A DNA stretch of 64,000 nt from Hyphomicrobiales bacterium (lineage in GTDB: Bacteria > Pseudomonadota > Alphaproteobacteria > Rhizobiales > Beijerinckiaceae), in NCBI GenBank assembly GCA_003963405.1, contig RXIY01000021.1, forward strand, positions 101,746 to 165,745. The letters run 5' to 3'. The stretch's first letter is position 1. Each line of letters starts with the position of its first letter. Of this stretch, positions 49,092 through 57,993 are shown one piece after another. A program made the translations under genes and the position numbers. The notes below the pieces were generated by a model. It was not told the origin of the DNA, ran no database searches, and was given only the letters and a program-made list of their open reading frames with translations.

Positions 49092-49901
49092 TCAGGGCTC
49101 TTTTTTGGCCGCCATCAGATAATTTACATCCGTGTCGTGGCTCTTTCGCCAGCTGCGCGTGAAGGGCTGGAAGCTCATGCCGGCGCGGTCGATTTCGCGC
49201 ATGCCGGCGCGGCGCAGCCAGGCGGAAAGCTCGTCGGGGCGGATGAATTTGTCGTGGTCGTGCGTTCCCTTGGGCACCCAGCCGAGGACATATTCCGCGC
49301 CGAGAATCGCAAAAACATAGCTTTTCATCGTTCGGTCGATGGTGGCGAGAAAGATGAGGCCGCCCGGCTTCACGAGCCGCGAGAGCATGGCGATGAATTC
49401 GCGGGGACCCTCGACATGCTCGATGACCTCCAGCGCCGCGACGGCGTCGAATTGCTCGCCGGTCTCGGCCAGGGTCTCTGCGGTGATGTTCCGGTAGTCG
49501 ATCTCGAGCCCCATTTTCTCGGCGTGGCGGCTGGCGACGGCGATATTGTTGGGGGCCGGGTCGATCCCCGTGACGCTCGCGCCGAGTTCGGCGAGCGATT
49601 CGCTCAGGATGCCGCCGCCGCAGCCGATGTCGGCGATTCGCACGCCTTGGAGCGGCCGCTCGGGCGCTTCGTTCAGCGCGCTGTGATCGCCGAGGAGGAA
49701 GCGGCGGACGTGGTCGCGGATATAGGTGACGCGGATGGGATTGATGTCGTGCAAAATCCCCATCTTGCCCTTCTTGTCCCACCACAGCTCGCCGAGGCGG
49801 TTGAAGCGCGCGACATCCTCGGGGTTGACGCTGGCGGAACGGGGGGTGGTCGCCTCTTCGGACACTTGGAGAACCTCTTCTGGGCCGGGTCTTCGCCGCA
49901 A
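49092..49901 (-). CDS. ubiG: Ubiquinone biosynthesis O-methyltransferase
   Basis: SAM-dependent enzyme for both O-methylations in ubiquinone synthesis. 269 aa. SAM motif IADIGCGGGILSESLAELGA, post-motif VTGIDPAPNNIAVA, FDAVAALEVIEHVEGPREF, and LVKPGGLIFLATIDRTMKSY, with the family C-terminal block DRAGMSFQPFTRSW. A GTG 12 codons in (SEEATTPRS) is an alternative start. Divergent from lysC with 130 bp between. Confidence 0.93.
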   Translation of the reverse strand: MRRRPGPEEVLQVSEEATTPRSASVNPEDVARFNRLGELWWDKKGKMGILHDINPIRVTYIRDHVRRFLLGDHSALNEAPERPLQGVRIADIGCGGGILSESLAELGASVTGIDPAPNNIAVASRHAEKMGLEIDYRNITAETLAETGEQFDAVAALEVIEHVEGPREFIAMLSRLVKPGGLIFLATIDRTMKSYVFAILGAEYVLGWVPKGTHDHDKFIRPDELSAWLRRAGMREIDRAGMSFQPFTRSWRKSHDTDVNYLMAAKKEP

Positions 49902-50031
49902 TAGATTGGGCGGCCTGCGCCGTTGACAGGGGGGCGGGCGCGGTCACATATACGCCCGCTTTGCCGGATTGGCGAATAGGGTCTCTTCGGTCGCTCGCCG
50001 CACAGCGGCGCCCGGTTTCGAACGCGGTTCC

Positions 50032-51264
50032 ATGTCACGTCTTGTCATGAAATTCGGCGGCACCTCGGTCGCCAATGTCGAGCGCATACGCAATGTCGCG
50101 CGCCATGTGAAACGCGAGGTCGACGCCGGCCACGAGGTTGCGGTGGTGGTCTCCGCCATGTCGGGCAAAACCAATGAGCTCGTCGCCTGGTGCAAGGAGG
50201 CCGCTCCTCTCTACGATCTCAAGGAATATGACGCTGTCGTCGCCTCCGGCGAGCAGGTGACGGCCGGCCTTCTCGCCATTGCGCTTCAGGAACTCGGGAT
50301 CTCGGCTCGCTCCTGGCTCGGCTGGCAGGCGCCGATCTGCACCAATGACGCCCATGGGTCCGCCCGTATCGAGGCGATCGACGGCGAGGGAATCGTGGAG
50401 GGTTTCGGACGCGGCGAGGTCGCCGTGGTCGCCGGCTTCCAGGGCGTCCACAAGGAAACTGGCCGCATTACGACGCTCGGCCGCGGCGGCTCGGACACGA
50501 GCGCCGTGGCGCTCGCGGCGGCGATTCACGCCGACCGCTGCGACATTTATACGGACGTCGACGGCGTCTATACGACCGATCCGCGCGTCGTTCCCAAGGC
50601 GCGCCGCATGCCGCGCGTCGCATTCGAGGAAATGCTGGAGATGGCGTCGCTCGGCGCCAAGGTTTTGCAGGTTCGCTCGGTCGAGGTGGCGATGGTGCAC
50701 AAGGTGCCGACCTATGTGCGCTCCTCCTTCGACGATCCGGCCAATCCCGGCGAGGGGACGCTCATCTGCAACGAGGAGGATATTGTGGAAGCCCAGGTCG
50801 TCACAGGCATCGCCTTCTCGCGCGACGAAGCGCAGATCACGCTCCGCCGCGTCGCCGACAAGCCGGGCGTGGCCGCCGCCGTGTTCATGCCGCTGGCCGA
50901 AGCGGGCATCAATGTGGACATGATCGTGCAGGTCGTCTCCGAGGATGGCATGACGGACATGACCTTCACCGTCGGCTCCGCGGATTACGAACGCGCCCAT
51001 GCGTTGCTCTCCAAGATCAAGGATGAGATCGGCTTCGCCAGCATGGCGGGCGAGAAGGACGTGGCCAAGGTTTCGGCGATCGGCATCGGCATGAGGAGTC
51101 ACGCCGGTGTCGCGGCGCGCGCTTTTCGTGCGCTGTCCGAGCGCGGCGTGAACATTCGCGCGATCACGACCTCGGAAATCAAATTCTCGGTGCTGATCGA
51201 CGAGGCCTATACGGAGCTCGCGGTCCGTACGCTGCATTCGCTCTACGGTCTCGACGCCGCCTGA
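50032..51264 (+). CDS. lysC: Aspartate kinase
   Basis: First step of the Asp-derived amino-acid pathway (Lys, Met, Thr). 410 aa: MKFGGTSVANVERIRNVARH (kinase motif), GRGGSDTSAVALAAAIHAD, DIYTDVDGVYTTDPRVVPKA, then two C-terminal ACT domains (GVAAAVFMPLAEAGINVDMI, GVAARAFRALSERGVNIRAI) for feedback binding. Length and order are those of the standard alphaproteobacterial enzyme. Confidence 0.96.
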   Translation: MSRLVMKFGGTSVANVERIRNVARHVKREVDAGHEVAVVVSAMSGKTNELVAWCKEAAPLYDLKEYDAVVASGEQVTAGLLAIALQELGISARSWLGWQAPICTNDAHGSARIEAIDGEGIVEGFGRGEVAVVAGFQGVHKETGRITTLGRGGSDTSAVALAAAIHADRCDIYTDVDGVYTTDPRVVPKARRMPRVAFEEMLEMASLGAKVLQVRSVEVAMVHKVPTYVRSSFDDPANPGEGTLICNEEDIVEAQVVTGIAFSRDEAQITLRRVADKPGVAAAVFMPLAEAGINVDMIVQVVSEDGMTDMTFTVGSADYERAHALLSKIKDEIGFASMAGEKDVAKVSAIGIGMRSHAGVAARAFRALSERGVNIRAITTSEIKFSVLIDEAYTELAVRTLHSLYGLDAA

Positions 51265-51328
51265 AGGGCTTGACGGCCGACGGAGCCGCGACATCTCGCT
51301 TCCTGTAATCCCTTAAGGGAGGGATGTC

Positions 51329-51781
51329 ATGGAAGAGTTGTCCAGACGCGTGGTCGAGAAGACCGCGCTCGATCCGGCGATCGCAAAAGCCGCGATCGGT
51401 CACGTGCTGATGTTTCTGCGGGACGAAGTTCCCGATGGGCTCGTCGGGGAATTCATCGACAAGATGAAAGGCGCTCGCGAGGCTGTCGCGGCCGCACAGG
51501 CCAGAGGCGACGGCGGCGTGACGCAGGCGATCGAGGGCCTGACCAGCCTCATGGGACATGGCCGCGCCGATCTCAACATTCTTATCGGCAAGCTCGCCAA
51601 TCTCGGGTTGAGCGAGGCGCAAAGCCGGTCGCTGCTCGAAGAAATCCTGGCGCGCGCGGAAATACTGATCGGCTCCGAGGGCGTCGCCAAAATCCGGGCC
51701 ATGCTGCCGGCCATCGCCGAGCGTTCCGGCATGTCCTCGCCGCCTCAAGCCGAAAAGAGCGAGGCGCGTCCGCGTGCGTGA
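51329..51781 (+). CDS. DUF2267-like helical protein, paralogue 1 (150 aa)
   Basis: LDPAIAKAAIGHVLMFLRDE then VPDGLVGEFIDKMKGAREAV, a Gly/Ala linker, LNILIGKLANLGLSEAQSRS, and an Ala/Pro-rich tail. It follows GGAGGGATGTC and an extended stretch after lysC. It is paralogous to the gene at 52937 (the same IGHVLxFL, PDGxxGEFxDKxxGARE core), though linker and tail differ. Function unknown. Confidence 0.65.
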   Translation: MEELSRRVVEKTALDPAIAKAAIGHVLMFLRDEVPDGLVGEFIDKMKGAREAVAAAQARGDGGVTQAIEGLTSLMGHGRADLNILIGKLANLGLSEAQSRSLLEEILARAEILIGSEGVAKIRAMLPAIAERSGMSSPPQAEKSEARPRA

Positions 51782-51821
51782 CGCGATGCAGGTGTGACGC
51801 GGCGGCGTCGCGTCGCATCCT

Positions 51822-52817
51822 TTACTTGTCCGCTGATCGCAGCCACTCGACGATCAATATTTCCAGATCTTTCCTGGGCGTGAAATTCTTCTGTCTCACC
51901 TCGAACTGCGTATCCGAAATTTTCTTTACGCCGTCCGCGCAGAAACTCACGAGCCTGTCGGCCTTGCCCTTGTCGACGACGAGGCGAAATTCACCGATGG
52001 GGCCTTTCCAGTTCGCGCCGGTGGTCAGCACATAACCCAGCCAGATTTCCCCATAAGCATCGCCCGCTTCCGTCTTTCCTGCATGCCGGTCGAAGCTCGC
52101 GAGCCAATCCCTGTCGATGCAGTATTTGCGCTGCTTTTCCTTGAACTCACTTGTTTTACGCTGGCTTGCGGAAAGATAGCCGGCGAGGCTGCCGCCTGCG
52201 AGCGGGGCATATTCATGTTCGACGGAGACAGTCGTCTTCGGCGGGAATGTCTGTCTGCGCGTCACGATCGTGCGCAGCGACCATTGCGGCTCGTAAGAGT
52301 GTTGGCCTCCGACGCCTTCATCCTTGAGAAGCCCCTCAGTGATCAGCTTCTTGCGCTCAGCCTGCGGGGCCTCGTTGAGCGCCGCTTCAAATGCCGGATC
52401 CCTGTAATTCAAGCGAACCTTCAGCGTCTGTAGGCGGGCCGTGACATCCTTGCCCTTGAAGATTGCCTGCTGGACGATATCGAATGAAACCGGCTTGCGG
52501 TCGATGGTCGTACGAAATTTCAGATCGACCGGATTCGCCCAGTAGGTCTTGTTTTCTTCTGAATAAGGGGGAATGTCGGGCAGCGGGAACGCGACGACGG
52601 TCTCGACGACTTCATCCGTGATATTGGTGAAGCGATATTTCACGCGGACGCGTTCGGGCGAAATATAGAGATCCTCGCTATCCATCGAGATGGAATCGGA
52701 TTGTTTGAGCGCCAGCCCGCCCAGCGCCGTTTCGGCGGCCGTGTCATTGGCGCGGGATGACGACGTCGCCGCAAGTTCGAGGGTCAGCGCCAAAACGGTC
52801 GCGAAAAATCGAAACAT
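51822..52817 (-). CDS. DUF4424-family secreted protein (331 aa)
   Basis: Signal peptide from Met at 52817 (FRFFATVLALTLELAATSSS). The body has the family features ANDTAAETALGGLALKQSDS, ISPERVRVKYRFTNITDEVV, TVVAFPLPDIPPYSEENKTY, and the WSLRTIVTRRQTFPPKTTVS with EHEYAPLAGGSLAGY. Periplasmic or outer-surface; reaction unknown. It lies between the two paralogous helical genes, on the opposite strand. Confidence 0.75.
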   Translation of the reverse strand: MFRFFATVLALTLELAATSSSRANDTAAETALGGLALKQSDSISMDSEDLYISPERVRVKYRFTNITDEVVETVVAFPLPDIPPYSEENKTYWANPVDLKFRTTIDRKPVSFDIVQQAIFKGKDVTARLQTLKVRLNYRDPAFEAALNEAPQAERKKLITEGLLKDEGVGGQHSYEPQWSLRTIVTRRQTFPPKTTVSVEHEYAPLAGGSLAGYLSASQRKTSEFKEKQRKYCIDRDWLASFDRHAGKTEAGDAYGEIWLGYVLTTGANWKGPIGEFRLVVDKGKADRLVSFCADGVKKISDTQFEVRQKNFTPRKDLEILIVEWLRSADK

Positions 52818-52936
52818 GCGCCCCTCCGGAAACCAGCGAAGCTTATATTGAGGACGTGGGACGCTCAATGGCGTCCGGGCTTGCAATCCGAGCCGCGGGC
52901 GGCAAGACTTCAGAAAGCCAAAGCGGAGGATTCTAG

Positions 52937-53323
52937 ATGGATGAATTGATTGCGCGCGTTTCGGTTGCGCTCGGGGTCGAGGCCGGGGTCGCGAGAACCG
53001 CCATCGGCCACGTGCTCTCCTTCCTCAATAAGGAGCTTCCCGACGGCGCCATGGGCGAGTTTTTCGACAAGGTCGCCGGCGCGCGCGAAGCGGCGGATGA
53101 AGCATCGGCGGCGGGAGACGCAAAAGGCATGGGCGGGTTGCTCGGCGGCCTCCTTGGCTCCGGCCTGATGGGCCTCGGCGCCAGGCTCAACGGCCTCGGC
53201 CTCGATATGAGCCAGATTCACAAGCTCGGCCATGAAATCTTCGGTTATGCGGAAGGCGTCGTGGGCAAGGAGAAGATGCAGCAGGTCGCCAATGCGATTC
53301 CGGGCCTGTCGCAGTTCCTGTAA
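52937..53323 (+). CDS. DUF2267-like helical protein, paralogue 2 (128 aa)
   Basis: ARTAIGHVLSFLNKELPDGA then MGEFFDKVAGAREAADEAS, a Gly-rich linker with GGLLGGLLGSGLMGLGARLN, and a C-terminal helical part (IHKLGHEIFGYAEGVVGKEK). GGAGG precedes the ATG. Paralogue of the 51329 gene. The pair brackets the DUF4424 gene on the other strand. Confidence 0.65.
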   Translation: MDELIARVSVALGVEAGVARTAIGHVLSFLNKELPDGAMGEFFDKVAGAREAADEASAAGDAKGMGGLLGGLLGSGLMGLGARLNGLGLDMSQIHKLGHEIFGYAEGVVGKEKMQQVANAIPGLSQFL

Positions 53324-53418
53324 CGCCGCGAAGGTGACGTCGCCAGGCCGGCCATGCCGCGCGGCGCGCACGGCGCCGGCGCGGCGGCGTGGAGCTCTGC
53401 CGATTTTTCTCGCGGGCG

Positions 53419-54972
53419 TCAGGGTTTCCCGCGCCCGCGCAACGTGGCGATCCTGACGCCGGCGGCGTGGAGTACGGCGGCAAGAACGGCCGCGTATATC
53501 ACCGCGCCCACGGCGCCGAGCGTCATCAGGGCGACGAGATTGGCGAACGCTCCGAAGTGGAGGCCGAAGGCGAGGGCGGGCGCCCGCCCGACGATCGCGA
53601 TGAGCGTGAGGATCGCTGAGGCGATGAAGGTTGCGCCGAGCGCCTTGGCGAAAACGCCATCGAACGCCATAAAATCCTCGGCGAGGGCGAGCGCGACCAG
53701 CGCGGCGAGATTGATCCACAGCCCGACCGAGGTCGCCGTCGCGAGCCCCACCGCGCCGAGCGAGCGGAAAAGGGCCACTTTGAGCGCGACATTCACAGCA
53801 AGCGCCGCGAGCGCGATTTTCATCGGCGTTGAGGTGTCTCCGCGTGACTGGAAGCTTGCGCGCGCCGAGGCGATCAGCACCAGCGCCATCAGCCCCGCGC
53901 CATAGGCGGCGAGCACGTCTCCGGCGGCGATGGCGTCGCCCGCGGTGAACTTGCCGCGCATGAAGAGCCCCGCCACGATCAATTCCGGCATCGTGTCGAA
54001 GGCGACGAAAAAGGGCGCCGCCAGCGCGATGGTGAGCGCCATGGTGCGGCTCTGCGCCTGATGCGCGCCGACCACGTCGCCGGAGGCGATGCGGCGGCTC
54101 ATCTCGGGGAGCAGCACAGTGCCGGCGGCAATGCCAATGACGCCCACGGGGAGCTGATAGAGGCGCTCGGCGTAGGAGATCGCCGACACGCCGCCGTCGG
54201 CCAGCATGGAGGACAGGATCGTATCGGCGAAAACGGCGATCTGCGGGCTCGCAGAGCCGATGACCGCCGGTCCGAGCTTGATGAAGAACTCCCGCACCCG
54301 CGCCCAATGGGGCCGGCGCAGGCCGCGCAAAACGCCGATTTGCCGCGCGCCCCACATCAGCAGGCCCAATTCCAGCGCGCCCGAGATCGTCACTCCCCAG
54401 CTTGCTGCATAGCCGGGATTTGGGAACAGCCGCGGCGCGACGAGCGTGAGCGCCAGCGCCGCCATCACGGTGAGATTCATCAGATTGGGCGCGAAGGCTG
54501 GGAGGGCGAAGCGGCCATGGGCGTTGAGCGTGCCCATGTGCTGCGCGAAAAGCGTCATGAACAAAAGATAAGGGAAGGTGATGCGCGTCAGGCTGACGGC
54601 GAGGGCGAACTTCTCCGGCCGGTCGTCGAGGCCCGGCGCCAGCAGGCCGACGAATTGCGGCGCGAAAAGCCAGACCAGCATCAGGATGGCGATCTGCGAG
54701 ACGAGGAGCAGCGTGTAGACCTCGCCGGCGAATTCCTCTGCCGAGTCGTCGCCCTCCTGCTCGAGCGCCTTGGCGTAAGAGGGGATATAGGCGGCGTTGA
54801 AGGCGCCCTCGCCGAAAATGGCGCGGAAACTGTTGGGCAGGCGCTGCGCAATGAAAAAGGCGTCCGACACGGCGCCGGCGCCCATGATCGCCGACTGCAT
54901 CGCAAGCGACATGAACCCCGTCACGCGCGAGAGCAGGGTGAAGCCGCCGACGGAAAGAAGACTGCGAATCAT
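53419..54972 (-). CDS. murJ: Lipid II flippase MurJ
   Basis: Moves lipid II across the inner membrane for peptidoglycan synthesis. 517 aa from MIRSLLSVGGFTLLSRVTGF at 54972; the 52-codon upstream extension is antisense-like. The MviN/MurJ fold (14 TM segments) is visible with conserved blocks AFFIAQRLPNSFRAIFGEGA, FNAAYIPSYAKAL, and GVTISGALELGLLMW. The C-terminus is short and basic. Neighbour genes are unrelated in function. Confidence 0.95.
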   Translation of the reverse strand: MIRSLLSVGGFTLLSRVTGFMSLAMQSAIMGAGAVSDAFFIAQRLPNSFRAIFGEGAFNAAYIPSYAKALEQEGDDSAEEFAGEVYTLLLVSQIAILMLVWLFAPQFVGLLAPGLDDRPEKFALAVSLTRITFPYLLFMTLFAQHMGTLNAHGRFALPAFAPNLMNLTVMAALALTLVAPRLFPNPGYAASWGVTISGALELGLLMWGARQIGVLRGLRRPHWARVREFFIKLGPAVIGSASPQIAVFADTILSSMLADGGVSAISYAERLYQLPVGVIGIAAGTVLLPEMSRRIASGDVVGAHQAQSRTMALTIALAAPFFVAFDTMPELIVAGLFMRGKFTAGDAIAAGDVLAAYGAGLMALVLIASARASFQSRGDTSTPMKIALAALAVNVALKVALFRSLGAVGLATATSVGLWINLAALVALALAEDFMAFDGVFAKALGATFIASAILTLIAIVGRAPALAFGLHFGAFANLVALMTLGAVGAVIYAAVLAAVLHAAGVRIATLRGRGKP

Positions 54973-55638
54973 ACGGTAGTCCCGAATTATCAATGCGCCG
55001 TGAGCAAGGCGAGGCGTAAGGACGGCCCAAGCGACTCTGGCGGCGATGGTAGCGCGGCCGGGCAGGGCGGCGCTACTCCGCCCGCACGCCGCGCCGTCTC
55101 TTCGCTTCCCGAACCTCTGGCTCGTCACGCAGGGCAGGGCGCGGCTCCGGCGGGCGCCGATCGTCGGCGCGCTCCTCCATGGCGATCTTGATCACGAACT
55201 CGGGCGCCGGCTCTCGAGGCCCTGAGCGGCGATCGCAAGGGCCAACATAACATTCGGCACAGGTCGAAATCGTCGACTATCTCTGAAAGGAACCCGCCCA
55301 TGCCCCGCATCGCCACTCGGGAAATGTCGGGGCGCTTTTGCGCCGACGCATCCGGGTCCAAGACAAGCCAGTCCCGGGCGCGCTGATCGTCTCGCGGACG
55401 CCGCGGCTTCCGATACTGCTCGGCGAGCCGATCGTGCGCGAAAGGTTACGCGTGGCGCGGCGATAGCGGACAAATTGCGTGGATCGGCCTTTCCATTCGG
55501 GGGCCGCTCTGTGCGGCCCGGCGGCTATCCGCTTTCATCAAGATAAAGCACGAATTCCCTTCTCTCTCGGCGTGGGGCTGAAAATCGCCGGAGTGGCTAC
55601 GGCCGCGGGGATGAATCGGTTAAAAGGAGTTTCGCTCG
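54973..55638. other. Non-coding or degraded stretch
   Basis: About 660 bases between murJ and tRNA-Arg with several overlapping frames of shadow-like composition. One minus-strand frame reads EFVIKIAMEERADD near 55165-55200, which could be a degraded C-terminus, but no start or family can be shown. Confidence 0.4.
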
Positions 55639-55715
55639 GCTCCGTAGCTCAACTGGATAGAGCAACTGCCTTCGAAGCAGAAGGTTGCAGGTTCGAGTCC
55701 TGCCGGGGTCGCCAC
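55639..55715 (+). tRNA. tRNA-Arg(TCG)
   Basis: 77 nt with CCA. Acceptor GGCTCCG/CGGGGTC (two wobble pairs), D arm GCTC..GAGC, anticodon loop CTTCGAA giving TCG, T loop TTCGAGT. One A-A mismatch at the outer pair of the anticodon stem. It is the likely attachment gene of element C; the second copy of its 3' end is not in the window. Confidence 0.95.
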
Positions 55716-55798
55716 CTACTAAGCCAGCGGCTTTGTTCTCAAAGGCTTGCAACACCAAACTGTCAAACACTTTTTCGTTTTGACAGTTTTTCATGAGC

Positions 55799-56884
55799 TC
55801 AACGGACCTCCTTTGTTCTGGTGAAGCGCGCTTCGACCTTCGCCATCGCTGCCTCTCCGGCCTTCTCCCGGTTGAAGGCGTCGATGTAACGCTGGGCCTC
55901 TTTCAGGCTCTTGTGGCCGAGGATGGCCATGATTTCGGGGGCCGTGCACCCGGCCTCGGCCAAGCGCCTCCCGGCGGCCTTGCGGAAGCCGTGGAGAGTC
56001 AAGGGGCGCTCAAGCCCTGCTTCCCTTACCCAGCCGTGAAAGTCGTTACCGAGGCCCGCTGCGCTACGCGGCGCGCCCTTCTCGGTTTGGAGGAAGGGGC
56101 CGAAGTCTCGGCACGGCGGGAAAGCGAGCGCGGTCCGCAATTCCTCGTTGATGGGGACGTGAACCGAAGCCCCTGTCTTGCTCTGCTTGATGTGGATTTT
56201 GCCGTCGCGCATGTGCTCGCGCCCCATGCGCACGAGGTCGCCGCGCCGCTGTCCGGTGTTCAGCGCCAGTTCGAGAACGAGCCGGGGCAGCACGCCGAGC
56301 GCCCAATAGGCACGGAACTGCCCAATCTCTTCCTCGGTCCAAGACAGGAAGCCTTCGCTCTTCGGCAGTTCGACCTCAATGTCGCGCGCCGGGTTGTCTT
56401 GGCGAAGGCCGGTCCTAATCGCGTGCTTCATGAGAAGCGAGAGAAGATTCAGCAGGCGCTTGCGGGCGTGCGGCCCCTTAACGTTATCCACAAGGGCGTG
56501 GACGTGCTTCGGCTGCATCCCGGCAACGCTCTTGTGGCCGTGCTCCGCCCGGAACCTTTCAAGGATATTGCGATAGGTCGCCGCCGTTATCGGGCGAAGG
56601 GCTTGGAACTTGGCGGACGCGTAGAAGCTCGCGATGAGCGCCGACATCGAGCCGGGGGGCGAGCGCTCGCCGCCGACAGGCTTGGGCGCGCCGGCCATCG
56701 CGAGGTCATAAGCGTGCTTGAACTCGTCGCCGCCGTAAGGGGCGGGCAGGGGGACGCGGGGAAAGCCGGGGCGGCGGAAGTAATAGCGCCGCGTCCCGGT
56801 CTTATCCTCGAACTCCTGAACGTAACGAAATCGTTTTCTCGGCAAGGGCTCCACTCCTTGGCTGGGGGGCGTGATTAATCCCAA
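55799..56884 (-). CDS. int: Tyrosine-type integrase, element C (361 aa)
   Basis: Reads towards the tRNA-Arg. N-terminal part FEDKTGTRRYYFRRPGFPRV, core-binding domain with AATYRNILERFRAEHGH, catalytic Arg in LNTGQRRGDLVRMG, HGFRKAAGRRLAE as the H-x-x-R motif (Phe where Leu is usual), second His and Tyr in ILGHKSLKEAQRYIDA. Shorter than the P4-type integrases of A and B and of a different subfamily, so this element is unrelated to them. 10-bp overlap with the next gene. Confidence 0.9.
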   Translation of the reverse strand: MGLITPPSQGVEPLPRKRFRYVQEFEDKTGTRRYYFRRPGFPRVPLPAPYGGDEFKHAYDLAMAGAPKPVGGERSPPGSMSALIASFYASAKFQALRPITAATYRNILERFRAEHGHKSVAGMQPKHVHALVDNVKGPHARKRLLNLLSLLMKHAIRTGLRQDNPARDIEVELPKSEGFLSWTEEEIGQFRAYWALGVLPRLVLELALNTGQRRGDLVRMGREHMRDGKIHIKQSKTGASVHVPINEELRTALAFPPCRDFGPFLQTEKGAPRSAAGLGNDFHGWVREAGLERPLTLHGFRKAAGRRLAEAGCTAPEIMAILGHKSLKEAQRYIDAFNREKAGEAAMAKVEARFTRTKEVR

Positions 56885-57129
56885 TCCGCCAGCGGCGACT
56901 CCGGTTTGGGCGGCGGGCCGCCGGGATAGGGAAGGGTTCTAAGGGCCGCTCTGAGCTCGTCGGTCAGATAGACTTTGCGACGGCCGATAACGCGCGGCTG
57001 GGGCATGAGCCCCTGCGCAACAAGGGAACGAAAGAAGTTCCGGGAGAAGCCGCCGCAAAACTCGGCGGCTTGGTTCTCGGTCAGGCCCGCCGGGACGACT
57101 CCCTCGGGCAACGCCGACTTAACGCCCAT
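56875..57129 (-). CDS. HTH/excisionase-like protein of element C (84 aa)
   Basis: MGVKSALPEGVVPAGLTENQ then AAEFCGGFSRNFFRSLVAQG and PQPRVIGRRKVYLTDELRAA: a MerR-like winged HTH. The Met at 57129 is chosen; an open upstream part (57130-57219) has low-complexity composition. It overlaps the integrase start, so they are co-expressed, fitting a directionality factor. Confidence 0.65.
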   Translation of the reverse strand: MGVKSALPEGVVPAGLTENQAAEFCGGFSRNFFRSLVAQGLMPQPRVIGRRKVYLTDELRAALRTLPYPGGPPPKPESPLADWD

Positions 57130-57319
57130 CCTATGCCGGCCACATGGCCGCTCCTGCTCGCGTTCAGCACTCGGCCTCTTCGGCCTTTCGGTTGAAAGCT
57201 CCAGCAGCAGCGCCGGCATAGGTGTAAGGAGAACTTATCGAGCAGAAAAGTCAAGGCTCTATGCCGCATAATGCGCGGGGGTGGAATGGGATGCGATAAC
57301 AGGCCCTTAGGTCCGCTCG

Positions 57320-57562
57320 CGGTCCAGCCGGATGCGCCGCCTCGGGCGAGAGCCCGGCGACCTTCACGGCCCGCCGGGGCGGCGTTGCCGAGACCGCGGG
57401 AGGCGGCACTAAGGCCACGGGGTTGGTGCTGCGGCCCCTTCTTCCTGCCGTCTTTGCGGGTGTCGTTGTCTGCGCAACTTGCGCAAGGAACGGCCGCCGC
57501 CTTCTTCTCCGTGAGCCTTATCGACGGGGCGATATGCTCATCCCGCTCAAGGGCGGTCAGGT
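57320..57562 (-). pseudogene. ParB-like gene remnant 3 (frameshifted)
   Basis: ALERDEHIAPSIRLTEKKAA with later RKDGRKKGPQHQPRGLSAAS matches the helix-turn-helix region of ParB-like proteins. The frame then breaks at RGLG; reading in the next register gives RAVKVAGLSPEAA, the expected continuation. There is no N-terminal ParB domain before it. Same type as remnant 2. Confidence 0.65.
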
Positions 57563-57569
57563 CGGCGCG

Positions 57570-57993
57570 CGAGGGCGAGCATGGGAGCCCATGAAGGCGC
57601 CCGTTTTCTCGATGCGTAGCGGGCAGCTTTACGCGGCCCGTAAGCCTCCCGATGGGGTAACGTGCCGCGTAAAACCGCAAGTCAACCATTTCGCCTATCT
57701 CGTCCCGCTGCATCCGGCGACGAAGGCGACGTGACGCTCGGCCGATCGCCGAAGGCGCATGTAAGCGTAATGAGAAACGGCCGAATTAGAGACAAACGGA
57801 GAAATTTGCGTAAATCGAAAAGCCTCCCGAAAATGACACGGACAAAATGCCCTGTCGCAAGTCTTTACGGCGATAAATCTGGGGAGAGAGCGACAAAATA
57901 GGGGATTTGGGGTTGCAAAATTGCCCCAAGGGTTGTTGGCATCTTGGAAGACGAGCGAAATCCCAAGGCCCATAGTTATTGATGGAGCGGAAC
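57570..57993. other. Non-coding stretch ahead of the TIR gene
   Basis: AT-richer than neighbours, especially 57760-57990. No gene supported. Contains a possible promoter for the TIR gene but no clear -10/-35 pair. Confidence 0.4.

Noticed and set aside
48732..49904. 390-codon plus-strand frame
   Set aside because: Antisense to the IalB-like gene and ubiG; low-complexity at one end, no site.
52910..55030. 706-codon minus-strand frame
   Set aside because: Arg/His/Ala-rich shadow of murJ in another frame, and antisense to the 52937 gene.
54973..55480. Degraded C-terminus of a gene upstream of murJ
   Set aside because: One short frame (EFVIKIAMEE) looks protein-like, but no start, family or neighbour relation can be shown.
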